The translations under genes were made by a program, and so were the position numbers. A stretch of DNA of 64,000 nucleotides from Mastigias papua (taxonomy: Eukaryota > Cnidaria > Scyphozoa > Rhizostomeae > Mastigiidae): positions 10,204,229-10,268,228 of the forward strand of contig OZ025282.1 in NCBI GenBank assembly GCA_964019165.1, given 5' to 3'. Each line of letters opens with the position of its first letter. Position 1 is the stretch's first letter. The notes under the pieces were generated by a model. That model ran no database searches. It was not told the origin of the DNA and saw nothing but the letters and a program-made list of their open reading frames with translations. Shown here piece after piece: positions 26,961 through 38,369 of this stretch.

Positions 26961-29900
26961 TCTTATTGATGCGTTCTTCAGAACAAGAGCTTGAGCTAAA
27001 GCGTCTTCAGTTCCAAGACTACGACAGACCAATGTCCGCGTGCTAGTGACGTATTCTGAAAGGACCAGCTAGGACATAGCAATAAAGAGAAATTTATGGG
27101 TGACAAACTAATTAAATATCATTTGAAATGAGTAACGTTACAATAACGAGAGCATCCATGCGCGTAAATCAATCTTTCACCAGAGGATCATTCGATTAAC
27201 GATAATTGGAACATGCATGATTAGCTCCGAAAATACCATTCAAAGAATTGATGTAAAATTAAGTCGACTTTTATATTTTTACTAATTATCCAGAAGCTTA
27301 CAGATGCATAAAAAATTCGCATTTTTGTAGTGTTTTAACAGCTCCAGAGAGATGTTCTCAGAGTTTCAGGCTTAATCTGATAAAATTCCAATCATGAAAG
27401 GTGGAGTCGACGATGCTTATCTTCGATTGCGGTGAGGTAAAATGAATAAGATTGATAAAACACTCGCAAAAGACAAAGCCATGGAGTAATAAAATTACTA
27501 AATCTAATTGGGTGTTATCATAAAGCAGTTTTAGCTGTTTCTTTTTTGTTAAAAAAGGAAAGCATCCGTTTATATCATTAAAAGACTAACTAATAATCAC
27601 ATTTGTATAAAAAGACAGAGAAACAATGATAGAGATTCTATTTGAATTAGACACATGAAAATCTAATCACTGAATATTCAATTTGTATCCGATTTAATTC
27701 ATCACTTACAACAGGAATAAAGAAACATCAATCTCCATGTGCTAACTGGCGTCATTTCATTTCTGCCAAATTGCTGATTAAAGATGGCATTGGTGCTTCG
27801 CAATTCCACCAATGAGTAAACTACAAATATGTAACTCTCTTGCTGGTAGTTTCTGCCAAACCATGTTGCTCCATAGACTTTGCCAAAGTCGTATAACACG
27901 GCAGCCTAGATAAGTTATCACAAGTCTAACTCTGAAGGTCAGAGTTATATATAGAGCCGAAAGGTTACGCATATACAAAAATATGCTGTGAGGATATAGC
28001 TCATATCAGGTTATACCTTTTAAGTGCCTGCATTGACGGTGTAATATACTTCATGGTCCTATTACAGCCAGGGTCAGACTACCAAGGGATGTCGGGGTAC
28101 GATTGTATCTCGGGCCTACTCTACTTACTTTCTTTGCGGGCCCCCTATTATTCTCACCAATTTGGTTGATCCCTGTTCTAATACATAATAGTTCAAAAAG
28201 GTCAATGACCACACCCAATACGGGCCCCCTTCATACAGCAGTATCTCTGGGAAAAAGCCGTCAGTTCACCCCTCTGATTACAGGCCATATCCAACAGTAC
28301 GAGCAACGCTCGCTCCATAGCTATTTGCAAAGAGTTGAAAATATTTAACAACCAAAGGTAATTAGCTATAACCCCTTGTCGTCAAGCCATTGAGCTCTAG
28401 CACCATTACAGATATAGACACCAGTCGCAAACAGGGTAAAAGATGACTTGTGCTATTTTGTGCAAAGTGGGCACAAGTCATGGTCACTACATGCAAAAAA
28501 TCTCTTAGTTAGCACCATATTGTAAACGGGCCAATACAGAAGAGTGACTTTCCATTTCATCCACTTTATAGAATCGAATGCAGGCAATAGAAGAGCAGTT
28601 GCAAAGGAACAGCATTCTACTGTCCCTGCTACTCTAGCATGTCAAAAAGTATTCACTTCCACTCGCTACTTGTACTTAACTAATAGCACTTATCTTAAAA
28701 GTTTCCTCATACCAAATCTCTGTCGTCAATGGTAGCGTTCTGTCTGCTCTTGTTTCTCTACCTTTGGATAGTTGCAGGAATTTCTTAGTGTAGAAGTCTA
28801 TCATTTCTGCTACCATATTCTCTTCAACTATCTACACAAGTAGGGTAGTGATCTAAAACTGTTACCAGGTCATAAGCAATTTTTCCCAAGTAGTTAATGA
28901 GAATATGGTAGAAGAATGATATGCGGAGTGAAATAACATGTGATTGGTTGTCTAACATGGTATTGCTCTTTGATATTAAACAAGATGTTCATGTGGCATA
29001 TCGTTCTGAAGAAATCACTCAGAGGAATGTTATAAACAACCATAGTTCAGAAAAAGTCACGGCTACACGACTCTGAGGCGGTGGAAGATTTTCGCCCATT
29101 ACTTAAATGAGAAAGGTTTATTATGAAGAATTGGCAGCCGAAAGGTTTGACAATACTCCGGACTAAGGGAAAAATTATTTCAACAAGCCCATTGGACTTA
29201 CGCTAGCTTTGATCTGTCCATCTTAGCAGCCTTTTCGTGAAGTGACGATAAAAGACACGAAACACCTACTGCAAAATTGGAATACAGTCGGTGACGTAGG
29301 AAACACATGAAAGGCTGAAGGCATTTGAGATGCAGGGCATTTATGGTGCACACGACAATTCAAGAGCCACATCCAATCATTACAAAATTTGGCGCTATGC
29401 TAATATACCTATTAAGATCAGAGAAGGATCGGGAAGCTCCTGGTAAGATAACATAAAGTGAGAACAATTTACTTGCGCCATGGCACTGTGTGATTTGCAA
29501 AGGCTTCGTTCAGAGATTTTTCTCCAGAAAAAATGGTATACCTTTATATGTTGAGGGCACATTTTTCCATATCTGTACAATTTGAGGGGCAAGTGTCCCC
29601 AGTGCCCCGCGTTCCTAATACTTTACAAACAGTTGATTCTGAGTAGCAGAGATGCTTTGCTCGAATTTTGAATTTTGGGGTTCTGAATACCAGTACTATA
29701 ACAAATGGGAAATGGGACTGTCCAGTGTTCGAATAACTGAATATTCAGAATCAACTCACCAAGGACTTCCTAGGTGACCTTCAGATTTCGTCCATGCTGA
29801 GAAATTCCTGAACATTTCGGCTGATTACCTTATATTGTTCTTGAAATAAGGCTGAACATAGTTGAACAGCAAATGAATCTATGTTGCGAAGTAGATGAAG

Positions 29901-30171
29901 ACTTGAAAAAGGAGCCATCTTCAGGTGTAAATAACTCGTAAACTGCCAGTGTAGAAAACCTTTTAACATTCCCCACTAATAACAGTCTAAAAATAGATTA
30001 TGAATCTCAAACAGTCAAGCTCTCAGAACTGTCCTAAAAACCCTTGGTATAACTCGAAACTTGCACAAAGATTGCAGAAAAGTGGCATTTTATCACTTTT
30101 GGGCAGCTAGTATGACTCATTCATAAGGCATAGGGAATTCCGAACCTTTATGATAATACACAACAAATATA
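26961..30171. other. Upstream region of the homeobox gene, no gene recognised
   Basis: About 3.2 kb upstream of the homeobox ATG. Open stretches on the minus strand at 27702-27978 are short and match no family I know. The segment at about 28070-28280, with GGGCC-rich blocks, looks like a dispersed repeat but has no clear ends. Promoter and enhancers of the homeobox gene would be expected here; none can be pointed to. Confidence 0.4.
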
Positions 30172-30310
30172 CCGTATTTCTGGAATAATAAGTCGTCCTT
30201 GGTTATAAATATAATGTAAGCTGCACTAATAACGTTCAGAAAAATGAAAGACGCCCTTGATTATAAGCCGCACGAACAAAACTCATAACTGAAAAAACTG
30301 TCGACAATGG
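30172..30310. mobile_element. Remnant of a pogo-like element
   Basis: It starts after a TA with CCGTATTTCTGGAATAATAA and continues with degenerate AAGCCGC-like subterminal units, clearly related to the end of the complete element at 30630. No right end was found. Confidence 0.5.
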
Positions 30311-30629
30311 GCAGGTATGTATTGAAGAATCCTATAATAACTAGGTAAAGAATGAATGACTAGGTAAAGAAATCTCCAATAAAAGAAATTATAAAAATGC
30401 TAAAACAATCCATTAAATAGGAGAAAGAATAAGTAAGAAAAGGATAAAGAGAAAATCAATATTTATCTCTTTATGAGCTAAAAACAATTTAATACTATTT
30501 ATCAAAATCTTCATCATGAACACGCAATATATATCCTGACTCTCAAAAGTCACTCTCGCCAATGCAACATTAATCATATCATTCATACCAGCATGAACAT
30601 GTCAAAGAGAAACTTGGGCAAGAGGCATA

Positions 30630-31540
30630 CCGTATTTTCTCGAATAGAAGCCGCCCTCCAATAGAAGCCGCCCTCCAATAAAAGCCGCAGTTTATGACGA
30701 AAAACAATTTTAAAAACCGCCCTCAAATAGAAGCCGCGTTTAGGAACAATAATGGAGTAGCCACCCTCAAATAGAAGCCGCCCATATGGAGGTTTCGTCC
30801 ATATTGGCTATATGAGCTAATGAGAAGTTAAATTTGTTTCTCTGCCTCTCACAAAACTTTACAAAACTTGCTATTTTTGACAGAGCATCTTTTGGCATTG
30901 CCTGACCTGTTGTGGTGCGTCTTCTGATGGATAAATTTCCTCGTTTTAAAAACCTGAACAACCAACCTCAACTTGCTTGAAAGTCAGTGATATTATGCTT
31001 TTCAGCAATATCTAAAGCCCAATCAGTTATCAGCTTACAAGGAACATGCAAATGTCTATCTCGATCATCGATTACTATTTCCAGCAACTCCTCTTCATGA
31101 TCTGCCAATACGGGTTTTTGCCAGTCCTCCAAAATTTCGTGTACGTTTCGATAGTTTTGCCGGACTTTGCTGCAAATCACTCGTATCTATCACGTTTCTC
31201 CACATCCGTACCATACTTTCATCAACTGAAATTTTCTTGCTGCTTCACGATTGGTATTTTTTTCAGCATACTTTACCACAGCTTCTTTGAACCGAAACAA
31301 TAGCACCTTCTTTTACCAGTTTCTGCCATTGCGACAACACCAAAAAGTTTCAAAAACTAATAAATTTCAATTTTAAACACTTTGAAATCAAAATACGTAG
31401 CCTTAAGCAAATTCCAATGCAATATAACTACTGAAAAAGTGAATAAAAGCCGCCCTCGAATACAAGCCGCGCTCAAATAGAAGCCGCAATTTAAACAAAA
31501 AAATAAATAGAAGCTGCGGCTTCTATTCGAGAAAATACGG
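30630..31540 (-). mobile_element. pogo/Tigger-like DNA transposon, 911 bp, internally deleted
   Basis: Perfect terminal inverted repeats (CCGTATTTTCTCGAATAGAA at the left, its reverse complement at the right) are flanked by TA on both sides (628-629 and 541-542 within their kilobases), the usual Tc1/mariner/pogo target duplication. Inside each end lie repeated AATAGAAGCCGCCCTC units. The body holds a truncated minus-strand transposase, so the copy is non-autonomous. Confidence 0.8.
30767..31290 (-). pseudogene. Decayed pogo-type transposase fragment
   Basis: Read on the minus strand, the fragment opens with a helix-turn-helix (FKEAVVKYAEKNTNREAARK, then DESMVRMWR after a one-base frame change near 31226). 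It continues through a CENP-B-like region (31180-30968: HEILEDWQKPVLADHEEELL) and, after another break, RGNLSIRRRTT to NMDETSIWA, where the D is the expected first catalytic Asp of the DDE/D triad. The rest of the catalytic domain is absent. Frame breaks and deletion make it a dead source of transposase. Confidence 0.7.
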
Positions 31541-31820
31541 TAGTCTACTTAATGAAGTAGCATCCAGTAGGGGAGAAAGGATTGTTATTACTAACATATA
31601 GATATTACTAATAAAATGACTACACTATTCCTTGAACAATAAATCACATGCTGGATGTAAGCCAGGGCATAAACTTTTAAGCATTAAATACTATATGAGG
31701 AGTGCTCTTGGTATACACAAGTTGTATTCCATATAAGCCTTGCAGCTTAATAATGAAATTAAACATAAAACCAACTAACATAGAAAACTAACAGAAGATA
31801 CATTTTGGCTGCTTGTTAAT

Positions 31821-31996
<176 letters not shown>

Positions 31997-32275
31997 TCAA
32001 CTCTCTATAAGCGGACACCTCCATAAAGCGGACACCTCCTTAAGATGGACACTCTTAGGAAGTCCCTGCTAGCCCCAATAGGAAATGCTGTATGTTCTTG
32101 TTCTATAAGACGGACACCTCTTAAAACGGACAGCGGACAGTATTTCTTTGTACCAAGCTCATTATACACCTTTTTGAAGCGGACAGTAGTAAGATAATTT
32201 TTGCTTCAAAACAAGAATTTAAAGATAAATCAATCAAAAATGAGTTACGGTGCACTTTTACCTTAAATTTTATGT

Positions 32276-32590
32276 CTAATGTCTATGGCGCAGTTCTTTT
32301 TCGGCACTTTCGTTCGTTCCTCTATTTATCTTTTCCCCAGTTACTCTAGAAGCAATGGAGCTGTTCTTAAGCTTCAGGAACATTGCCATCCATACACTGA
32401 TATTTTTGGGAACATGTCCAACTATCATTTCCTTATTCATTAAAGCGACGGCGTTTCTATCCTCAGGATTTTCAGGTTCTTGGATACATGGAAGAACTTT
32501 ATCAATCACCGGTTCCCAAATGTCTTTATATACATGAAAGCCACGAATATATGATCTAACAACAGCAGATTTTTTACCAGTCATGTTCAC
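32276..32590 (-). CDS. HIRAN-like domain protein encoded antisense inside the Tigger-like element
   Basis: An intact 104-residue ORF starting at 32590, divergent from the transposase. It reads SYIRGFHVYKDIWEPVIDKV, then CIQEPENPEDRNAVALMNKE and VGHVPKNIS, followed by VTGEKINRG. The pattern of an aromatic HVYK-W-P core, the REP/QEPxNPxDxNAVAV block and VGHVP is that of HIRAN-type domains, which bind 3' DNA ends in HLTF/Rad5 proteins, and of stand-alone HIRAN-like proteins common in invertebrate genomes. The C-terminus departs from the usual form. A role in transposition is inference from its position only; it could also be captured host sequence. The lack of stops contrasts with the broken transposase beside it. 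Confidence 0.6.
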   Translation of the reverse strand: MNMTGKKSAVVRSYIRGFHVYKDIWEPVIDKVLPCIQEPENPEDRNAVALMNKEMIVGHVPKNISVWMAMFLKLKNSSIASRVTGEKINRGTNESAEKELRHRH

Positions 32591-32977
32591 GTTGAAAGTT
32601 CTTCGATTGAACTACCCTTCAGAATCTGTTCACTCGTCAAATTGTGAAATGATTAATGTACTTTACTTCCAACAGAGTCTGAGTGTGCAAATAGTTTCTA
32701 TAAAAATGCATCGCGTAGTTGTACGAGTGAATGAACTGCTTATGTTTGTTATAAAGTAGGTGCGAAAATAACCCCTACAACTCCTTAGTGTTGTCAATCA
32801 TATGCGGTGTCTCTAACATTTCCTGTTTATCAGGGTTCGTGCTTCCGTGTGTGCAGCACCTGCAGTTATGCTTATGGCCATGTGTATTGCAAATCTGGAA
32901 ATCAATCAGTTTACTATCAAGAAGTAAAATAAGACAGACGTTTTCCCAGAGTCGAATCCAAATTTTAAAGATACACT

Positions 32978-34609
32978 ATGTTATCGAAGCATCAGATTTC
33001 CGGAAAGATTTCGAAGCACACTCTTTCGATAGAGGAAAAGATAGAAGTTTTGGATTATGCCCGAAGTCATCCATCAGAGAGTTGCAGAAAGTTGTCCTTG
33101 AAATTTGCCGTTGGAAAGACACAGATTTAAAATCTCCTAAAAAATGAAGCAAAAGTTAGACAGACATATGCTGAATTTCGAGGTACCAATAAAAGGGCAA
33201 GATCTGGGAAGTACCATGAAATAAACGAAGCGTTGTATACATGGTACAATTTAGCAAGAGAGTCTTTGGTGCCCGTAAATGGCCCTATGCTTCAAGAAGA
33301 AGCCTTGGAAATTTCAAAGCGATTAGACAGTGCCAATTTTGAGCAATTCAAAGCTTCAAGTGGCTGGCTAGAAAAGTGGAAAGCTACATATGGCATTGTC
33401 AACCGCTTGGTTGAAGGCGAGTCTGGTGAAGTCCAAGAGCAAACAATTGAAAGTTGGATGGAGCGGTTAAGAGAAATATGCATAGGTTACAGACTGCAAG
33501 ACATTTGGAATATGGATGAAACTGGTTGTTTTATTCGAGCACTACCAGATAAAACGTTTTCTGAACGAGGTAAAAGATGCAAAGGAGGCAAAAGCTTAAA
33601 GCAACGAGTAACAGTTGCATTTTTTGTTAACGCGGCTGGGGGGAAAGAATCAGATCCAGTGGTTATCTGGAGAAGCAAAGTACCACGCTGCTTTTAGTCT
33701 TTAAGGGACAAAACAAGACCAGCTAATGAACATTACTTTAGCAATCCAAAATCATGGATGACCAGCGACATCATGCGGAACATCCTGGCATGCACTAATC
33801 GAAAGCTGAAATCAGAGTGCCGAAATGTTCTCCTCTTCTTAGACAATGCTCCCTGCCACCCATCTGGTTTAGGCTTCTCTAATATCAAAGTCATTTTCCT
33901 GCCAAAATATGCAACATCGCGGCTTCAGCCTTTGGATGCAGGGATCATACAAAATTTCAAAGTGAAGTATAGGAAATTGCTCTTAAAATTTGTGATTTCA
34001 AGGGTTGACAAACAAACTACCGCTGCAGAGATAGCAAAAGAAGTTGACATATTGAAAGCCATTAGGTGGATACAAAAAGCTTGGGTGTCAGTCAGCGAGT
34101 ACACAATCCGCACCTGTTTCCAGAAATGTGGATTTACCGACGAAACTTGTGCAGAGGTGGACACCAACGATGAGGAGTTTGCAAGCCTCGTAAAGGAAAT
34201 TAATTTCGAGGTGTCTCCTGAAGACTTCATTGCTATAGACAATGCTGTCCCGTGCTATAGGACACCATTTGACACAAGTACATGCGAATGGCGAATTCGT
34301 CTACGCGAAGAAATACTTAAGAGTCACATCGCAAGTGCTAAGAAAATTTGTGTCGATAGTGATAGCAGTGATGATGAGGCGGAATATGAAGAAAAGAGAG
34401 TCAGTGTACCAAGCATTCGTGCTGCTATTCAAATGGTAGATGAATTAACACTATTTGCACAGGTTACTCTAGAAGACGAGGAACTTGTCACAACGTTGAA
34501 TTCAGCCTGCAGACTGCTTCAGGAAAAGAGACTCCAATGTCTAAAGCAAATAAAAACATTAGTAACTACTTTTCACGGGCAAAAAAGTTGTAAGCACTTT
34601 CAATTTTAA
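32978..34609 (+). pseudogene. Tigger-like transposase with two in-frame stops
   Basis: One frame runs from ATG 32978 to the stop at 34607-34609 (543 codons), interrupted only by TAA at 33128 and TAG at 33695. Order of domains: an N-terminal helix-turn-helix (EEKIEVLDYARSHPSESCRK, GKTQI); a CENP-B-type DNA-binding region (about 33290-33400, ISKRL, ASSGWLEKWKATYG); then the DDE domain with NMDETG (first Asp, about 33514), LFLDNAPCHP (second Asp, about 33841) and LQPLDAGIIQNFK (third Asp, about 33936). The acidic tail is EDEEL-rich. It would cut and paste the element at TA sites if intact; as written it is inactive unless the stops are read through. There is no frameshift. Confidence 0.88.
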
Positions 34610-34748
34610 TTACTAAAGAGATACTAGTAGTCCCCTTTGTTTATGAGCTCCTCCGCACTCAGATATGGCAATTTTCTATAAAGCGGACACCTCGTTAAAG
34701 CGGACACTTCTTTGAAGTCCCGAAGGTGTCCGCTTTAGAGAGAGTTGA

Positions 34749-34876
<128 letters not shown>

Positions 34877-34915
34877 CGAGATTAGACGCAAAAAAACGAC
34901 AATTCTTTTAAGTTT

Positions 34916-34957
34916 GCAAAACATGTTTCGGATTCATCTTAATCCATCGTCAGTTGC
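34916..34957 (-). ncRNA. Hammerhead-ribozyme-like motif, inverted unit
   Basis: Same motif as in the tandem units, on the opposite strand (see 38328-38369). Confidence 0.5.
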
Positions 34958-35063
34958 TGAAAGTAACTAAGCTGTATTAATCGAACTTACTTATAATCGT
35001 TAAATCAATCGAAGGTATAACAAAGAATATTCGAAAAAAGAAGAACGAAAGTGGTATTCTAAA

Positions 35064-35762
35064 TTAAAATGTTAGGGAGAAATTATAATGCTGGACCTGC
35101 TTGTTTAAATCGGGCCCCTCCCATAAAATATGTAAAGCTTCCTTAACCTTTAGTTGGTGGTATGATTTAGCTCTATCGATAATCTTAAAACAACTATCGT
35201 TACAAGAATTACTACAAGTTTTGGAGCTTTTAAGATGTTTAAATATATGTGAATTTTTATCTGTAAAAAGATGCTCACGAATTCTAGTGGATATGTGTCG
35301 GCACGTTTCACCAACATATACGGAATTACATCCCGCACAATTAAACTTATAGACAACACAAGATCGGAGCGATCTGGGCACAGAATCTTTAACTTTCATT
35401 ATGTTTTTGATCTTAAAGGAAGAAAATGCTAACTTAATTCTGAGATTACTACAATACTTTTTGATTAACGTACGAACTTTACGCTGGGCAAGATTGGAGA
35501 AAGGAAGAAATGGTAACTTAAAATAAAGGGTATCGTTATTATCAGATGGTGCGTGATTGCCATTGTTATCAAGATATGCTTTAACGACCTTATTTATAAG
35601 ATAATCTGGAAATTGATTCCTTTTAAATATGTGTGTGAGCTTTTTGATATCGTTGTTAAAAGAGAGAAGAGAATTATTTATTTTGTAAGCTCTATCCACT
35701 AAAGTGCGGATAAGTCCTACTTTGTATGAGAAAGACGTATAGCTGAAAAAATTAGTGAGCAA
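35064..35762 (-). pseudogene. C-terminal fragment of the PLE protein in the inverted unit
   Basis: It encodes the last ~230 residues of the PLE protein (end of the RT thumb region plus the GIY-YIG domain), still in frame. It differs from the tandem copies by at least one residue (VYKFNC instead of VYQFNC). The RT core is missing, so this is a fragment. Confidence 0.85.
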
Positions 35763-35899
35763 TCCAGTAAAGGTCTTTTTATGATAGGTAGAAGTCTTGA
35801 GACAAGAGAGGTCATTATTATCAATGCAATGTCATTATTATAATCAGCGACTACTCAAGTAAATATGCCGGGATCCTTGAACTATCACAATTCCGGAAG

Positions 35900-38221
35900 G
35901 TGGAGAAGCTCTCCAAGAAATTAAAGAAAGCAGAACTCGATCTATGTTTTTTAAATAGTTGTCAAAGGTTCAATGTATTTCCAAGGTTTGTTTGTTTTCC
36001 ATTACCGAACGTTAACAAGTATGATGTTTTTGCAATAAGGAAAAGGCTGTTAAAAAGTTCAATTAATAAAAGATCTAAAGAGAAGAGAAAGCTGCAATAC
36101 GAGAAAGACAAGTTAGAGAACCAGATTAAGAAAGTTTTGTCTGGTATTGAATATTACATTCTCTACAGAGCATTACATAGAAACATCGATCAAGAAGCTC
36201 ACAGCATTCTCAGAAACCATCAAAAGAAACTTAAAGCTTTGACGAAGAATTGTGTCTTGCCATTTGACTCTTCAGAAACTATTAATAACATCTCTTCTCA
36301 TATAATAACTGAGGATGAAAAGGACGCACTTAAATTTGGTTTAACGCATTCCATATTTCCTCCTTATATCAACAAAACAGATATATATGCCTCTTTTGAA
36401 TCCATATATCAATCCATGAAAAGCCATTTAAATGATAAAAGTAATGACAGTAAATTAAAATCTGAACTATCTCATGCTGCACAGTTGTATGTTAATTCAT
36501 TTCAGCCATCTAATAAAGATATCAAAACTCATAAAATTTTAAAAAACCTTCATAAAAATAAGGACATCATTATTCTTAAACCAGATAAAGGGAATGGAGT
36601 TGTTATACTAAATAAGATAGATTACGTTAAGGGCATTAATGACATAATAAATGATAAGAATAAATTTAAAGAACTTAACAATGACCCTACTATAAATAGA
36701 GAAGGCAAATTACAACGATTTCTCCGGGATCTTAAAAAGAAAGGCAAAATTGATAAAGATGCATATGATTCTATTTACCCATCAGGTTCGCAACCAGCGC
36801 TTATTTACGGTCTTCCTAAAATGCACAAGGTTAAATCCTCTAATGAAATGCCACCGTTTCGACCCATCGTATCTTCCATAAACACATATAATTATCGTTT
36901 AGCTAAATATCTTTGCAATCTTCTTCAACCTTATTTACCTACCACTTATTCTATTTCTGACAGTTTTTCCTTTATCCAGGAACTTAACACTATTGATCTT
37001 TCTAACAAATTTATGGTGTCTTTTGATGTTGCTAGCTTATTTACTAACATTCCTCTTAAAGAATCGATTGATCTTGCTATTTCTTATATTACCGAGGGAA
37101 ACAGTACACTTAAACTTTCCAAGGTTGAACTTTCTAAATTGTTTTCAATTTCTACTGCTGAAACTCATTTTCGGTTTGATGGTAAGGTTTTTGACCAAAT
37201 TGATGGAGTTGCTATGGGTTCTCCTCTTGCGCCTGTCTTGGCTAATCTTTTCCTAGGACATTATGAAAATCTATGGCTTAAAAACTATCAAGGTCCTTCT
37301 GTTCTTTTCTATCGACGTTATGTCGATGATACATTTTGCGTTTTCAACAGTGAGAATGAAGCTAAATTGTTTTTTGACTTTCTCAACTCACAACATCCCA
37401 ACATTAAATTCACCATGGAGAAAGAAACCAACAAAATCTTGGCTTTCCTTGATGTTTGCATTGATAATAATGACCTCTCTTGTCTCAAGACTTCTACCTA
37501 TCATAAAAAGACCTTTACTGGATTGCTCACTAATTTTTTCAGCTATACTTCTTTCTCATACAAAGTAGGACTTATCCGCACTTTAGTGGATAGAGCTTAC
37601 AAAATAAATAATTCTCTTCTCTCTTTTAACAACGATATCAAAAAGCTCACACACATATTTAAAAGGAATCAATTTCCAGATTATCTTATAAATAAGGTCG
37701 TTAAAGCATATCTTGATAACAATGGCAATCACGCACCATCTGATAATAACGATACCCTTTATTTTAAGTTACCATTTCTTCCTTTCTCCAATCTTGCCCA
37801 GCGTAAAGTTCGTACGTTAATCAAAAAGTATTGTAGTAATCTCAGAATTAAGTTAGCATTTTCTTCCTTTAAGATCAAAAACATAATGAAAGTTAAAGAT
37901 TCTGTGCCCAGATCGCTCCGATCTTGTGTTGTCTATCAGTTTAATTGTGCGGGATGTAATTCCGTATATGTTGGTGAAACGTGCCGACACATATCCACTA
38001 GAATTCGTGAGCATCTTTTTACAGATAAAAATTCACATATATTTAAACATCTTAAAAGCTCCAAAACTTGTAGTAATTCTTGTAACGATAGTTGTTTTAA
38101 GATTATCGATAGAGCTAAATCATACCACCAACTAAAGGTTAAGGAAGCTTTACATATTTTATGGGAGGGGCCCGATTTAAACAAGCAGGTCCAGCATTAT
38201 AATTTCTCCCTAACATTTTAA
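35900..38221 (+). CDS. Penelope-like reverse transcriptase with GIY-YIG endonuclease, copy 1 (N-terminus incomplete)
   Basis: Same protein as copies 2 and 3 from residue 47 on, 773 codons, no internal stop. The first codon of this span is GTG and has no special claim to be a start; the frame is open through the junction at 35842 but has no ATG near it, because the upstream unit that supplies the ATG is replaced by the inverted fragment. It is therefore probably not translated as a full product from its own transcript. At residue level it equals copy 3 throughout. Confidence 0.85.
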   Translation: MEKLSKKLKKAELDLCFLNSCQRFNVFPRFVCFPLPNVNKYDVFAIRKRLLKSSINKRSKEKRKLQYEKDKLENQIKKVLSGIEYYILYRALHRNIDQEAHSILRNHQKKLKALTKNCVLPFDSSETINNISSHIITEDEKDALKFGLTHSIFPPYINKTDIYASFESIYQSMKSHLNDKSNDSKLKSELSHAAQLYVNSFQPSNKDIKTHKILKNLHKNKDIIILKPDKGNGVVILNKIDYVKGINDIINDKNKFKELNNDPTINREGKLQRFLRDLKKKGKIDKDAYDSIYPSGSQPALIYGLPKMHKVKSSNEMPPFRPIVSSINTYNYRLAKYLCNLLQPYLPTTYSISDSFSFIQELNTIDLSNKFMVSFDVASLFTNIPLKESIDLAISYITEGNSTLKLSKVELSKLFSISTAETHFRFDGKVFDQIDGVAMGSPLAPVLANLFLGHYENLWLKNYQGPSVLFYRRYVDDTFCVFNSENEAKLFFDFLNSQHPNIKFTMEKETNKILAFLDVCIDNNDLSCLKTSTYHKKTFTGLLTNFFSYTSFSYKVGLIRTLVDRAYKINNSLLSFNNDIKKLTHIFKRNQFPDYLINKVVKAYLDNNGNHAPSDNNDTLYFKLPFLPFSNLAQRKVRTLIKKYCSNLRIKLAFSSFKIKNIMKVKDSVPRSLRSCVVYQFNCAGCNSVYVGETCRHISTRIREHLFTDKNSHIFKHLKSSKTCSNSCNDSCFKIIDRAKSYHQLKVKEALHILWEGPDLNKQVQHYNFSLTF

Positions 38222-38327
38222 TTTAGAATACCACTTTCGTTCTTCTTTTTTCGAATATTCTTTGTTATACCTTCGATTGATTTAACGATTATAAGTAAGT
38301 TCGATTAATACAGCTTAGTTACTTTCA

Positions 38328-38369
38328 GCAACTGACGATGGATTAAGATGAATCCGAAACATGTTTTGC
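38328..38369 (+). ncRNA. Hammerhead-ribozyme-like motif, end of PLE unit 1
   Basis: Stem I strand GCAA (38328-38331), core CTGACGA (38332-38338), stem II GGATT-AAGATG-AATCC (38340-38355), core GAAA (38356-38359), a two-pair stem III with AT loop, the NUH triplet GTT (38363-38365), and TTGC (38366-38369) pairing with stem I. Type I hammerheads are established in the terminal repeats of Penelope-like elements. Departures from a model hammerhead: one extra U at 38339 between CTGACGA and stem II, and U at the cleavage position. Confidence 0.6.

Noticed and set aside
36993..37568. Leu-rich plus-strand ORFs inside the PLE units (repeated at 39592 and 42191), and minus-strand ORFs such as 37936-38184
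   Set aside because: They are shadow frames of the RT gene, repeated in every unit.
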